Source: Gammaproteobacteria bacterium (lineage in GTDB: Bacteria; Pseudomonadota; Gammaproteobacteria; Burkholderiales; Nitrosomonadaceae). Taken from it: a stretch of DNA of 50,665 nucleotides. Location of the stretch: contig JAUIIB010000018.1 of the NCBI GenBank assembly GCA_030431985.1, positions 1 to 50,665 of the forward strand, in the 5' to 3' direction. Positions 35,744-44,512 of this stretch are shown here, one piece after another. Numbering within the stretch: position 1 is the stretch's first letter; every line of letters begins with the position of its first letter. The notes under the pieces are model-generated. The model did no database searches. It saw only the letters and a program-made list of their open reading frames with translations, and was not told where the DNA came from. Both the position numbers and the translations under genes were made by a program.

Positions 35744-36793
35744 CTAGGCAATGCTGATTTCATTGGACAAATATACATCCTGAATTGCATTGAGCAGGGT
35801 TATTCCTTCTGCAAACGGTTTCTGGAATGCTTTTCGTCCTGAAATGAGCCCCATGCCCCCGGCGCGCTTGTTAATCACAGCAGTACGTACAGCCTGATGC
35901 AAATCGTCGCTGCCTGATTCGCCGCCAGAATTAATCATGCCAATACGGCCCATATAGCAATTGGCAACCTGGTAACGTACCAGATCAATCGGGTGATCCG
36001 TGGTTAGCTCATCATAGACTTTGGGATTTGTTTTGCCAAATTGTAACGCGGTATAACCGCCATTGTTAATCGCCATTTTTTGTTTAATGATATCCGCATC
36101 GATTGTTGCTGCTAAATGATTTGCTTGACCTGTCAGATCGGCGCTGACATGAAAATCTTTTTCAGACGTTTTAAACGCGGAGTTGCGCGCATAAGCCCAT
36201 AGTATAGTGACTAGGCCTAGGTCATGCGCATGTTCGAATGCTTCTGAAATTTCCTGTATTTGGCGGCGCGATTCTTGCGAACCGAAGAATATCGTTGCAC
36301 CAACAGCGCAGGCTCCCATATCGAAGGCCTGATCAATACTGGCAAAGATGGTCTGGTCATAGTGATTTGGGTAGGTTAGTAATTCATTATGATTAATCTT
36401 TAAAATCATCGGGATTTTGTGCGCATATTTACGCGCGATGCTGCTAAGCACACCTAAAGTTGATGCGACACCATTACATCCACCTTCAATTGCTAATCTG
36501 GCAATATTTTCGGGATCAAAAAACATTGGGTTTGGGGCAAACGAGGCACCGGCAGAATGTTCGACACCTTGATCAACTGGAAGTAAAGATAAATATCCGG
36601 TCTGTGTGAGTCGTCCGTGATTATAGAGTGCTTGAAGATTTCGAAGCACGCTGGGTTTGCGGCTATTGGCAATAAGTACGCGGTCTACGAAGTCTGGGCC
36701 AGGGAGATGTATTGTTTCTTTCGGAATACCTTCACAGATATGGCTGAGTAAGGTGTCGGCTTCATCTTTTAGAATAGTGGTAATGCTCGCCAT
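35744..36793 (-). CDS. Class I fructose-bisphosphate aldolase (DhnA type)
   Basis: The 349-residue protein matches the DhnA-like class I aldolases, which use a Schiff-base lysine and no metal. The motifs include [50 protein letters not shown], and the C-terminal [20 protein letters not shown] and [14 protein letters not shown]. The ATG at 36793 is preceded by AAAAGGAGAT, an excellent ribosome site; the upstream part of the frame is not conserved. It acts in glycolysis/gluconeogenesis and, in an autotroph, in the Calvin cycle. Confidence 0.92.
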   Translation of the reverse strand: MASITTILKDEADTLLSHICEGIPKETIHLPGPDFVDRVLIANSRKPSVLRNLQALYNHGRLTQTGYLSLLPVDQGVEHSAGASFAPNPMFFDPENIARLAIEGGCNGVASTLGVLSSIARKYAHKIPMILKINHNELLTYPNHYDQTIFASIDQAFDMGACAVGATIFFGSQESRRQIQEISEAFEHAHDLGLVTILWAYARNSAFKTSEKDFHVSADLTGQANHLAATIDADIIKQKMAINNGGYTALQFGKTNPKVYDELTTDHPIDLVRYQVANCYMGRIGMINSGGESGSDDLHQAVRTAVINKRAGGMGLISGRKAFQKPFAEGITLLNAIQDVYLSNEISIA

Positions 36794-37075
36794 TTTATCT
36801 CCTTTTATTGTGTGAGTAACAAATTGGCGGAACTGTAAGTATTGACAGAGAATATTTGCACGGAATCCTAGCATGTTTTATCAGCGGATACACTTTTTAA
36901 TCATTCCAGAGCATATGCTTGTGCTGATAAATGAGCTGTGTTTTGTATAACTTGCAATACTTGCCCGTATCCATCTTTTTTGTGAATTTCTTATTTGATC
37001 TCAGCTTAGTCTAAAGTTTCAGAAGAGTCATGTCGTTAAGTGTATTTGATAAAAAATATTATAGAGGTAGTACTT

Positions 37076-38020
37076 ATGTCAATTATTGGAGATATCGTTG
37101 AAGAGGTCGTTGGTGATTCGGATGGGGAGACAATTGGTGATATAGAAATCGACATTGATCTGGGTGGTTCTGGAGATGGAGGTGATGCAGTTACGGATTC
37201 CGGTGATGAAGGCGATTCGGAAAGCGGCTCTGGAAATTCAGTTGGAGGAACAATTGGCAATATAGAAGTCGATATTGATCTGGGTAGTTCTGGAGGTGAA
37301 AATAATTCAGTAACGGATTCTGGAAATGAGGGTAACTCAGGAAGCAACTCTGGAAATGGAACAGGTTCTGACTCCAATTCCAATTCCAATTCCAATTCCA
37401 ATTCTAGTCAGGGTGATTCGCCCAAACAATATGTTTTTGAAGTAGACGGCAATCGTGTTACATCTATGTCCGAGTTATTCAATGGTACGTTAAGACCGTT
37501 GGTTATTGGTGAGAATGATACCGTAGTTGTTGAGGGAGACATAATCATACATACTACACAAACTCATTTCGGAGATCATATAACTTGGTATGCTGATTCA
37601 AATAAGGATGGGTTGCATACGCGTCATTCTGAATTGTGTGTAGTGTCGGATGAAATTTCACATAAACCACATACGATACCAGCTATAATCGATATTCTGC
37701 TGTACTCTTCAACTGATAAAGATGATTTGTTGGCTGTGCGTGAAGGAGATGTCAGTTTCGGAGGATTAGGTGCGGATCGTTTTGTGGTTCGTGAGGTTGG
37801 ACATCTAAAAATAGGGGATTTTGATTCGTCTCAAGGGGACGAGCTTGTTTTTGATTTGGGTTTGGGGTTAACTTCTTTAGAACATTTGGTAAGTTTTGTT
37901 ACCGGTGTAACTTATAATAATCAAGATTTAGTAGTGTCTTTTGGTACCGAAGCTTCCGTAACGTTGGTTGGCATAGACATAAATAATATTGGTTTAAATG
38001 ATATAGCAGTTTTTAGCTAA
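37076..38020 (+). CDS. Gly/Asp/Ser-rich protein, probable type I secretion substrate, function unknown
   Basis: I do not recognise a named family. Residues about 15-105 hold two copies of a 35-residue acidic unit (TIGDIEIDIDLGGSGDGG and TIGNIEVDIDLGSSGGEN, each followed by VTDSG-E-G). A Ser-Asn tract encoded by five TCCAAT copies follows. The C-terminal 100 residues show GGLGADRFVV, GDFDSSQGDELVFD and a last strand VTLVGIDINNIGLNDIAVF. This is the pattern of RTX/serralysin-type C-terminal targeting regions used by type I secretion. There is no N-terminal signal peptide. The ATG at 37076 follows a GAGGTAG box. No transporter genes are adjacent. An adhesin or biofilm role is a guess. Confidence 0.55.
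   Translation: MSIIGDIVEEVVGDSDGETIGDIEIDIDLGGSGDGGDAVTDSGDEGDSESGSGNSVGGTIGNIEVDIDLGSSGGENNSVTDSGNEGNSGSNSGNGTGSDSNSNSNSNSNSSQGDSPKQYVFEVDGNRVTSMSELFNGTLRPLVIGENDTVVVEGDIIIHTTQTHFGDHITWYADSNKDGLHTRHSELCVVSDEISHKPHTIPAIIDILLYSSTDKDDLLAVREGDVSFGGLGADRFVVREVGHLKIGDFDSSQGDELVFDLGLGLTSLEHLVSFVTGVTYNNQDLVVSFGTEASVTLVGIDINNIGLNDIAVFS
37373..37402. repeat. Hexanucleotide microsatellite (TCCAAT)5 inside the secreted protein gene
   Basis: Five perfect copies of TCCAAT in a row encode Ser-Asn repeats. The unit length is a multiple of three, so copy changes alter linker length but not the reading frame. Confidence 0.85.
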
Positions 38021-38141
38021 GAGAATTGTCGAATACTATGCACCCGATGGGTTGTTTTTGATCAATTATTTTTCTTGAATTATGACTATAAGTTAGTTTA
38101 ATGTGGCTTGCTGGTTTTGAGCAGGTACTGAGTAGGTCCAT

Positions 38142-39056
38142 TTACAATTTTGCCTGAACGGTTGCTTTGTTGAGATGCGGTGCAAACATTTCTATAAAGT
38201 CAAAAATGAACTCCTGTATATAGCTGTTGCGACTGATGCCGATGCGCGTCATGCTGGGTTCAAACAGGTGGCTTGCATCAACTGCTCTGAGATTTTGGTC
38301 GCGTAAGGGGTCATAAGCCATTTTTGCCAATATCCCTACGCCCAGTCCTAACTCCACATAGGTTTTAATAACATCAGAATCAATTGCCGTTAGCACAACA
38401 TTTGGAGTGAGATTTCTGTATTCAAATGCCTGATTGATTTTGGATCGTCCTGTAAAAGCAAAATCATAAGTAATAATAGGATATTGGCTGATTGATTCCA
38501 AGGTGAGTTTTTTTGCACTCAGTAACGGGTGATCAGGTGGTACCACAACACAGCGGTTCCACTGATAACACGGCAACATAATCAATTCATGGAAATGTTC
38601 AATTGCCTCAGTTGCGATGGCAATATCTGCTTCACCAGAGGTAACCAATGCCGAAATTTGAGTGGGACTACCCTGGCGGAGTGTAAGTCGGACCTTAGGA
38701 TGCAGGGCTGTAAATTGTTTGATAACTGGCGGTAGTGCGTAGCGCGCTTGGGTATGCGTGGTTGCTATGGTGAGTTTGCCTCCCCCTTCATGTGTGTATT
38801 CTTGAGCTGCTTTCTTAATATTCTCAGCTTCTTGCAGCATTTTTCTTGCGATTTCGATAATGGTGTGGCCAGGTTGCGTAACTTGTGTAATGCGTTTGCC
38901 ATTACGGACAAAAAGCGGTATACCGAGTTCAGCTTCTAGCTGCAGGATTTGTTTGCTGATGGCTGGTTGTGAGGTGTGTAGCCGCTGAGCGGCTTTAGAC
39001 AAATTCAGTTTTTGATTTGCCGTTTCGCAAAGGTATCTAAGCTGTTGTAGTTTCAT
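38142..39056 (-). CDS. cysB: CysB-type LysR-family regulator of sulfur assimilation
   Basis: CysB activates sulfate assimilation genes in response to N-acetylserine or related signals. The N-terminal HTH is in MKLQQLRYLCETANQKLNLS and AAQRLHTSQPAISKQILQLE. The effector domain has TIATTHTQARYALPPVIKQF and RQGSPTQISALVTSGEADIA, close to CysB/Cbl. Length 304 is slightly short of E. coli CysB (324). It is divergent from the TauE-led cluster, matching a role as its regulator. Confidence 0.9.
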   Translation of the reverse strand: MKLQQLRYLCETANQKLNLSKAAQRLHTSQPAISKQILQLEAELGIPLFVRNGKRITQVTQPGHTIIEIARKMLQEAENIKKAAQEYTHEGGGKLTIATTHTQARYALPPVIKQFTALHPKVRLTLRQGSPTQISALVTSGEADIAIATEAIEHFHELIMLPCYQWNRCVVVPPDHPLLSAKKLTLESISQYPIITYDFAFTGRSKINQAFEYRNLTPNVVLTAIDSDVIKTYVELGLGVGILAKMAYDPLRDQNLRAVDASHLFEPSMTRIGISRNSYIQEFIFDFIEMFAPHLNKATVQAKL

Positions 39057-39176
39057 AGAACAGGAATATTAATAGCGAAAAGTTATATTATCCTAACATA
39101 ATATTATTATGAATTATATAAAGATGCTGGTAATATGCAGCCTGCCATAGAATCAAAATAATAAATAAGGAATTAG
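39057..39176. promoter_or_regulatory. AT-rich divergent promoter region of cysB and tauE
   Basis: The 120 bases between the divergent genes are very AT-rich, with imperfect inverted stretches around ATAATATTATTAT (39100-39112). CysB sites are AT-rich and poorly conserved, so the exact site cannot be assigned. Confidence 0.4.
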
Positions 39177-39956
39177 ATGGAATTGGGTTATACACTATCA
39201 GGACTGATAGTTGGCTTAATTGTTGGTGTCACTGGCGTTGGTGGTGGGTCGCTGATGACGCCGCTGTTGATTATGCTATTTGGTATTCCACCGGCTATAG
39301 CGGTGGGTACAGACTTGCTTTATGCTGCGCTGACCAAAGCCGGTGGCGCTTGGGTGCATAGTCGTCAGAAAACTGTGCACTGGCAGTTGGTAAAGCGGAT
39401 GGCAATGGGGAGTGTTCCGGGGTCTATTTTGACGTTGGCATTATTAAATGCAATCAGTGTAGATCAAGCGTTTTTATCTGGCTTAATTACGAGTACATTA
39501 GGTATTGCACTGATTTTGACTGCAATGGCGATTTCATTTCGTCAGTATTTAACCCGGTTGGGCAGGTCACATTTTGGTTTTTTGGTAAAATGGCGGAATC
39601 GATACGTTAAACCAGCTACCGTTGCGACAGGCTTAATTTTAGGTGTGTTGGTAACAATTTCATCGGTCGGTGCAGGTGCGTTGGGCATGGTTGTGCTATT
39701 TATGCTCTATCCACGGCTGCCAGCCGTGAATCTGGTAGGTAGTGATATTGCGCATGCGGTGCCTCTCACACTGATTGCTGGGTTGGGACATGCTTACATG
39801 GGTTCGGTGGACTACCATCTGTTGGTTAGTTTGTTGATGGGTTCATTACCGGGAATATATTTTGGCAGTCGAGTTGGTAAACGTATACCCGACCGTTTTC
39901 TGCGACCCATATTGGCGACAATATTGATTTTGATTGGTATTAAGTTAGTTGCATAG
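39177..39956 (+). CDS. TauE/SafE-family sulfur-anion transporter
   Basis: A 259-residue membrane protein with about eight hydrophobic segments. It shows the family start GLIVGVTGVGGGSLMTPLLI, AIAVGTDLLYAALTKAGGAW, and a second repeat LVTISSVGAGALGMVVLFML with NLVGSDIAHAVPLTLIAGL. TauE/SafE proteins carry sulfite, sulfate or organosulfonates. The location between cysB and sulfate reduction genes suggests sulfate uptake or sulfite control, in place of a CysTWA permease, none of which is in the window. Confidence 0.88.
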   Translation: MELGYTLSGLIVGLIVGVTGVGGGSLMTPLLIMLFGIPPAIAVGTDLLYAALTKAGGAWVHSRQKTVHWQLVKRMAMGSVPGSILTLALLNAISVDQAFLSGLITSTLGIALILTAMAISFRQYLTRLGRSHFGFLVKWRNRYVKPATVATGLILGVLVTISSVGAGALGMVVLFMLYPRLPAVNLVGSDIAHAVPLTLIAGLGHAYMGSVDYHLLVSLLMGSLPGIYFGSRVGKRIPDRFLRPILATILILIGIKLVA

Positions 39957-40065
39957 CGTCGAGTGGAATGCTGATAGAGAGATTACACGTGGCAGTTGTT
40001 TTATAATAGCGTTAATAATCTGTTGGATAAAGGATTACAAAGATCGAAAAGGAATGAATTGTTTT

Positions 40066-40296
40066 ATGAGCACAAATATAGAGAATAAACCGAAACAGGT
40101 GACCTGGTTTAACGGGTGTGGCGGTCGTATTGGTATTGTTGTGGGTGAAAAAGGTGATTTTGCATATATCGGTGTAGCGTTGAGGCATGATGAGGATGAT
40201 GATGTCGATCATATTATGAAATATGGCGCTAAATTTCCATTAGATGCTGCATTGTTGCTGCCTGTTTCTAAAGATTATTCCGAGGCGGAATCCTGA
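40066..40296 (+). CDS. Small uncharacterised protein in the cys cluster (76 residues)
   Basis: I do not recognise this protein. The ATG at 40066 follows an AAAGGA box about 13 bases upstream; the frame is open further left, but those residues lack a ribosome site. The protein is acidic, with WFNGCGGRIGIVVGEKGDFA and then GVALRHDEDDDVDHIMKYGA, resembling a small beta-rich fold. Its place between the transporter and sulfite reductase suggests a role in sulfur assimilation or its control. Confidence 0.6.
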   Translation: MSTNIENKPKQVTWFNGCGGRIGIVVGEKGDFAYIGVALRHDEDDDVDHIMKYGAKFPLDAALLLPVSKDYSEAES

Positions 40297-40310
40297 GTCT
40301 AACTTGCAAA

Positions 40311-40328
40311 TGTGGTTTATATCCCACA
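40311..40328. promoter_or_regulatory. Inverted repeat upstream of cysI
   Basis: TGTGG (40311-40315) and CCACA (40324-40328) are inverted around an 8-base AT-rich spacer, about 70 bases before the cysI ATG. It could be an activator site or a weak hairpin. Confidence 0.35.
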
Positions 40329-40400
40329 TATAAAAGTATAAATGTCGGCTTAAAGGCAACCGCTGACACGTTGGATTGATAAGATAAGCGGAGAGATTAA

Positions 40401-42152
40401 ATGTATTGTTACGATGAATATGACCAAAAAATGCTCGAAGAGCGCGTCACGCAGTTTCGCGATCAAGTGCGTCGGCGTTTAGCTAATGAGTTAACGGAAA
40501 CCGAATTTCTGCCTTTAAGGCTGCAAAACGGTCTGTACATGCAAGTGCATGGATACATGATGCGTATTGCTGTGCCATATGGTCTGATTTCCTCAAAACA
40601 GATGCGTATGATTGCTCAAATAGCGCGTCAGTATGATCGTGGATACGGTCATTTTACTACGAGACAGAATATTCAGTTTAATTGGCTCAGTCTGGAGGAT
40701 ACTCCCGATATTCTAGCAGACCTCGCCTCTGTCCAAATGCACGCAATCCAAACATCGGGTAATTGTATCCGAAATATAACTTCTGATGAATTAGCCGGCG
40801 TTGCTCGAGATGAAGTAGTTGATCCGCGACCCTATGCTGAAATCTTGCGTCAGTGGAGTACTTTTCATCCCGAATTTGCCTATCTGCCGCGCAAATTCAA
40901 GATTGCCGTAAGTGGTGCTCAACAAGACCGCGCTGCTATACAGGCACATGATATTGGTTTGTCGGTAACTAAGAATACGAAAGGTGAAATAGGTTTTCGT
41001 GTTTTTGTAGGAGGTGGTTTGGGACGTACGCCTATTGTCGGTAGTGAAATTTGTGAATTTGTACCATGGCAGCATATTTTGACATATGCAGAATCGATTT
41101 TACGTATTTATAATCAATTTGGCCGCCGTGACAATAAGTTTAAGGCGCGAATTAAAATTCTTGTAAAAGCACTGGGCATTGATGAATTCAGGCGTTTGGT
41201 CGAAGAAGACTGGGCGGATAACAAGGATGGCCCGGGTACATTGACGTACGAAGAAGTAGAGCGTGTGAGTAGTTTTTTCACAAATCCAGATTACGAAAAG
41301 CTGACGGACCATGATTCTAAGTTGAATGAATTTAAAGCGGATAATCGACATTTTTCCAACTGGATGTTACGCAATGTAAAATCGCATCGTGTGCCGGGTT
41401 ATGCAATCGTTGTGTTGTCATTGAAAAAACCGGGTAATGCACCGGGTGATGCAACTGATGCGCAAATGGATGCTATTGCTGATTTGGCTGATCGATACGC
41501 TTTTGGTGAAATGCGTATTACGCATCAGCAAAATATCGTATTTGCTGATGTCAAGCAATCCGATCTGATCGATCTCTGGCAGGCGTTGACTCAACTGGAA
41601 CTTGCGACACCTAATGTTGGATTGCTAACCGATATTATCAGTTGTCCTGGTGCAGAGTTTTGCACACTTGCCAACGCACGCTCAATTCCGTTATCTAAAC
41701 TGATTGCAGAGCGCTTCGATCAAATTGATTTCCAGCATGACATTGGCGATATTACATTGAACATTTCTGGCTGCATGAATGCATGTGGGCAGAATCATAT
41801 CGGCAATATCGGTATTACCGGTGTCGAGAAGAAGAATCATGAGGAATGGTATCAAATAGCGATCGGCGGCGCAGAAGGTAATGATTGTTCAATGGGTAAA
41901 ATTCTTGGTCCTGCATTTAAGTTCTATCAGGTACCGGAAGCCATTGACCGGATTTTGCAGGTTTATTTGCGTGAACGTATCGATGAAGGTGAGCGCTTTA
42001 TCGAAACCGTTCGTAGAATCGGGCATAAGCCGTTTAAAGATCATGTGTATGCCTCTGAATTTGAAGATGTCTCAGTCGATGAAAATGAAGTTGATGACAA
42101 TACGGTGGTGCCCGCACAGTATGCTATACCATTTTATTCACCAAGGTTTTAG
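40401..42152 (+). CDS. cysI: Sulfite reductase hemoprotein (nitrite/sulfite reductase family)
   Basis: The 583-residue enzyme reduces sulfite to sulfide with siroheme and a [4Fe-4S] cluster. It shows two ferredoxin-like half domains (YGHFTTRQNIQFNWL and FGEMRITHQQNIVFADV). The cluster/siroheme motifs are CPGAEFCTLAN and NISGCMNACGQNHIGNIG. The substrate choice (sulfite rather than nitrite) is inferred from the neighbouring cysH, cysD and cysN. No cysJ flavoprotein is in the window, so electrons come from ferredoxin or another donor. DUF934 follows after 5 bases. Confidence 0.92.
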   Translation: MYCYDEYDQKMLEERVTQFRDQVRRRLANELTETEFLPLRLQNGLYMQVHGYMMRIAVPYGLISSKQMRMIAQIARQYDRGYGHFTTRQNIQFNWLSLEDTPDILADLASVQMHAIQTSGNCIRNITSDELAGVARDEVVDPRPYAEILRQWSTFHPEFAYLPRKFKIAVSGAQQDRAAIQAHDIGLSVTKNTKGEIGFRVFVGGGLGRTPIVGSEICEFVPWQHILTYAESILRIYNQFGRRDNKFKARIKILVKALGIDEFRRLVEEDWADNKDGPGTLTYEEVERVSSFFTNPDYEKLTDHDSKLNEFKADNRHFSNWMLRNVKSHRVPGYAIVVLSLKKPGNAPGDATDAQMDAIADLADRYAFGEMRITHQQNIVFADVKQSDLIDLWQALTQLELATPNVGLLTDIISCPGAEFCTLANARSIPLSKLIAERFDQIDFQHDIGDITLNISGCMNACGQNHIGNIGITGVEKKNHEEWYQIAIGGAEGNDCSMGKILGPAFKFYQVPEAIDRILQVYLRERIDEGERFIETVRRIGHKPFKDHVYASEFEDVSVDENEVDDNTVVPAQYAIPFYSPRF

Positions 42153-42157
42153 TTATA

Positions 42158-42691
42158 ATGATTATTAAAAACAAAACACTCGTAGAAGATGATTGGTTGA
42201 CTTTGCGTCTCGACGATCAGGAAACAGTGGAAAATATTGTGGTACCGGAAGGCAAGGTCATCGTGCCGTTAAAAGTGTGGTTAGCACAACGCGATCAGTT
42301 ACAACTGCGCGATGATATCGGTGTTTGGTTTGCGAGTGACGAACGGCCGGAAGATTTAAAAGAAGATCTACAGAGATTTTCATTGATTGCAGTTGATTTT
42401 CCAAAATTTTCGGATGGACGTGGATATTCTATTGCCTTTAATTTGAGGGCGCGGCTGGGGTATTCCGGTGAATTAAGGGCGATTGGCGATGTGCTGCGCG
42501 ACCAGTTGTTTTATATGCGGCGTGTAGGCTTTGACGCATTTGCGCCGCGACCAGATCGCGATATTCATGATGCGTTAAAAGGTCTGGAAGTGTTTTCAGA
42601 AGTTTATCAGACGTCTTTCGATCAGGAACTACCCTTGTTCAAACGTGCTCAGCGTAAAGGAAAATCTTCCGCCATTCAGAAAAATATCTGA
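42158..42691 (+). CDS. DUF934-family protein linked to sulfite reductase
   Basis: The 177-residue protein carries the DUF934 pattern: VIVPLKVWLAQRDQL, then IAVDFPKFSDGRGYSIAFNL, ARLGYSGELRAIGDVLRDQL and MRRVGFDAF. The family nearly always sits next to cysI in Proteobacteria, and its role is unknown; it may help assemble or feed the reductase. It lies 5 bases after cysI and 2 bases before cysH, in one operon. Confidence 0.88.
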   Translation: MIIKNKTLVEDDWLTLRLDDQETVENIVVPEGKVIVPLKVWLAQRDQLQLRDDIGVWFASDERPEDLKEDLQRFSLIAVDFPKFSDGRGYSIAFNLRARLGYSGELRAIGDVLRDQLFYMRRVGFDAFAPRPDRDIHDALKGLEVFSEVYQTSFDQELPLFKRAQRKGKSSAIQKNI

Positions 42692-42693
42692 AA

Positions 42694-43392
42694 ATGATTG
42701 ATTTAGTAAAAAAAATTGAGCAGGTTGTTACAATTCTTGCGGATACCGTGCATGACTATGAGCCGGTAGCATTTGCCAATAGCTTGGGCGCTGAGGACAT
42801 GGTGCTGACTGATTTAATTGATCGTTACAAACTGGATATTGAGATGTTTAGTTTGGATACCGGACGCCTACCTCAAGAAACATATGATCTGATGCAAACC
42901 GTGAGAGATCACTATAAAACACCTTTACGCATATATTTTCCAAATGTTAAACAAATTGAAAACTATGTTGCAAAAAATGGTGTAAACGGCTTTTATGAAA
43001 GCATCGAGTTGCGTAAAGCGTGTTGTCATATTCGCAAGGTTGAGCCGTTGCGCCGTGCTCTGGTAGGAAAGCGAGCTTGGATAACGGGTATTCGGCGTGA
43101 TCAAGCGGCAACGCGCGTTGAACTCAAGCTGTCAGCTTATGATATTGGTAATCGTTTGCAAAAAGTCAATCCGCTGCTTGAATGGACGCACGACGAAGTC
43201 TGGAGTTATCTCAAGAAGTTTGAGGTGCCTTATAACAAGTTGCATGATCGTTTTTATCCGAGTATAGGATGTGCACCATGCACACGTGCTATAACTCCAG
43301 GTGAAGACATTCGCTCGGGACGATGGTGGTGGGAATCACCGGAAAATAAGGAATGCGGCTTGCATACTAATAATGTTATTCCGATCAAATAA
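42694..43392 (+). CDS. cysH: Adenylylsulfate (APS) reductase, assimilatory
   Basis: The 232-residue enzyme shows FANSLGAEDMVL, SLDTGRLPQETYDL and the [4Fe-4S] cysteine pattern KACCHIRKVEPL with SIGCAPCT. The catalytic Cys is near the end in NKECGLH. The two cysteine pairs mark the APS-using form rather than the PAPS-using E. coli form. This agrees with the absence of a cysC kinase in the window. It reduces APS to sulfite with thioredoxin. Confidence 0.93.
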   Translation: MIDLVKKIEQVVTILADTVHDYEPVAFANSLGAEDMVLTDLIDRYKLDIEMFSLDTGRLPQETYDLMQTVRDHYKTPLRIYFPNVKQIENYVAKNGVNGFYESIELRKACCHIRKVEPLRRALVGKRAWITGIRRDQAATRVELKLSAYDIGNRLQKVNPLLEWTHDEVWSYLKKFEVPYNKLHDRFYPSIGCAPCTRAITPGEDIRSGRWWWESPENKECGLHTNNVIPIK

Positions 43393-43477
43393 ACGAAGTA
43401 CATACGAATGATGGTTGTGTGTTTGTTGAAACATACAATCTTGCATAAGGTTGTTTTTGTAAGTAGAGAGAAATTAT

Positions 43478-44383
43478 ATGAGTAATCGTGCTTTTGCACA
43501 TTTAGATGCGTTGGAAAGTGAATCCATTCATATTATGCGAGAGGTGGCAGCTGAATGTGCTAATCCCGTGCTGTTGTTTTCGGGGGGTAAAGATTCAATT
43601 GTGTTGTTACGGTTGGCTGAAAAAGCGTTTCGACCGTGTCGCTTTCCGTTTCCGCTAATGCATATCGACACTGAGCACAATTTTCCAGAGGTTATCCAAT
43701 TTCGTGATCATCGCGCCGAAGAATTGGGTGAGCGGTTGATCGTGCGTAGTATGGAAGATTCGATCAAAAAGGGCAGGGTGGTATTGCGTTCAGAAACGCA
43801 AAGTCGAAATGCGTTTCAGTCGGTAACATTGTTGGATGCTATTGAGGAATTTGGTTTTGATGCTTGTATTGGCGGGGCTCGCCGTGACGAAGAGAAAGCC
43901 CGAGCTAAAGAGCGGATTTTTTCTTTTCGTGATGAATTTGGTCAATGGGACCCCAAAAATCAACGTCCTGAATTATGGGATTTATACAATACCCGTACAC
44001 ATCCTGGCGAAAATATTCGTGTGTTTCCAATTAGTAACTGGACTGAATTAGACGTATGGGAATATATCGCCCGCGAAAAATTGGAAGTGCCGTCGATATA
44101 TTTTGCCCACGAACGGGAAGTAATCCGGCGGGAAGCGGGTTTGCTGCCTGTTTCGCATTTGGTTCAACCGCAAACTGATGAACAAACTGAAAAAATGATT
44201 GTACGTTTTCGTACTGTCGGAGATATGAGCTGTACCTGTCCAGTTGCATCTGATGCTGCGAGTGTAGAGGCTATCATTGCTGAAACAGCGATGACACGGA
44301 TTACTGAACGTGGTGCTACGCGTATGGACGATCAGACTTCCGATGCGTCGATGGAGTTGCGTAAAAAAGAAGGTTATTTCTAA
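43478..44383 (+). CDS. cysD: Sulfate adenylyltransferase subunit 2
   Basis: CysD activates sulfate with ATP to form APS. The 301-residue protein has the PP-loop LLFSGGKDSIVLLRLAEKAF, then MHIDTEHNFPEV, ARRDEEKARAKER and NWTELDVWEYIAREKLEVPS. It lies 85 bases after cysH and pairs with cysN. Confidence 0.95.
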   Translation: MSNRAFAHLDALESESIHIMREVAAECANPVLLFSGGKDSIVLLRLAEKAFRPCRFPFPLMHIDTEHNFPEVIQFRDHRAEELGERLIVRSMEDSIKKGRVVLRSETQSRNAFQSVTLLDAIEEFGFDACIGGARRDEEKARAKERIFSFRDEFGQWDPKNQRPELWDLYNTRTHPGENIRVFPISNWTELDVWEYIAREKLEVPSIYFAHEREVIRREAGLLPVSHLVQPQTDEQTEKMIVRFRTVGDMSCTCPVASDAASVEAIIAETAMTRITERGATRMDDQTSDASMELRKKEGYF

Positions 44384-44512
44384 TATAGCAGTACGTTTCG
44401 GTCTAAATGAGTGAAGTATCATTAAGTTGAAGTCGTTGTGATCCGATCCGAATATTTTCCAAAAATAACCTCCTAATTTTTGAGGTGAAAAGATTTTCCA
44501 GAAGGGATATTA

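Noticed and set aside
37036..37401. Minus-strand ORF rich in Glu/Pro/Ser repeats
   Set aside because: It is the complement of the repetitive part of the secreted protein gene; its regularity derives from the plus-strand repeats.
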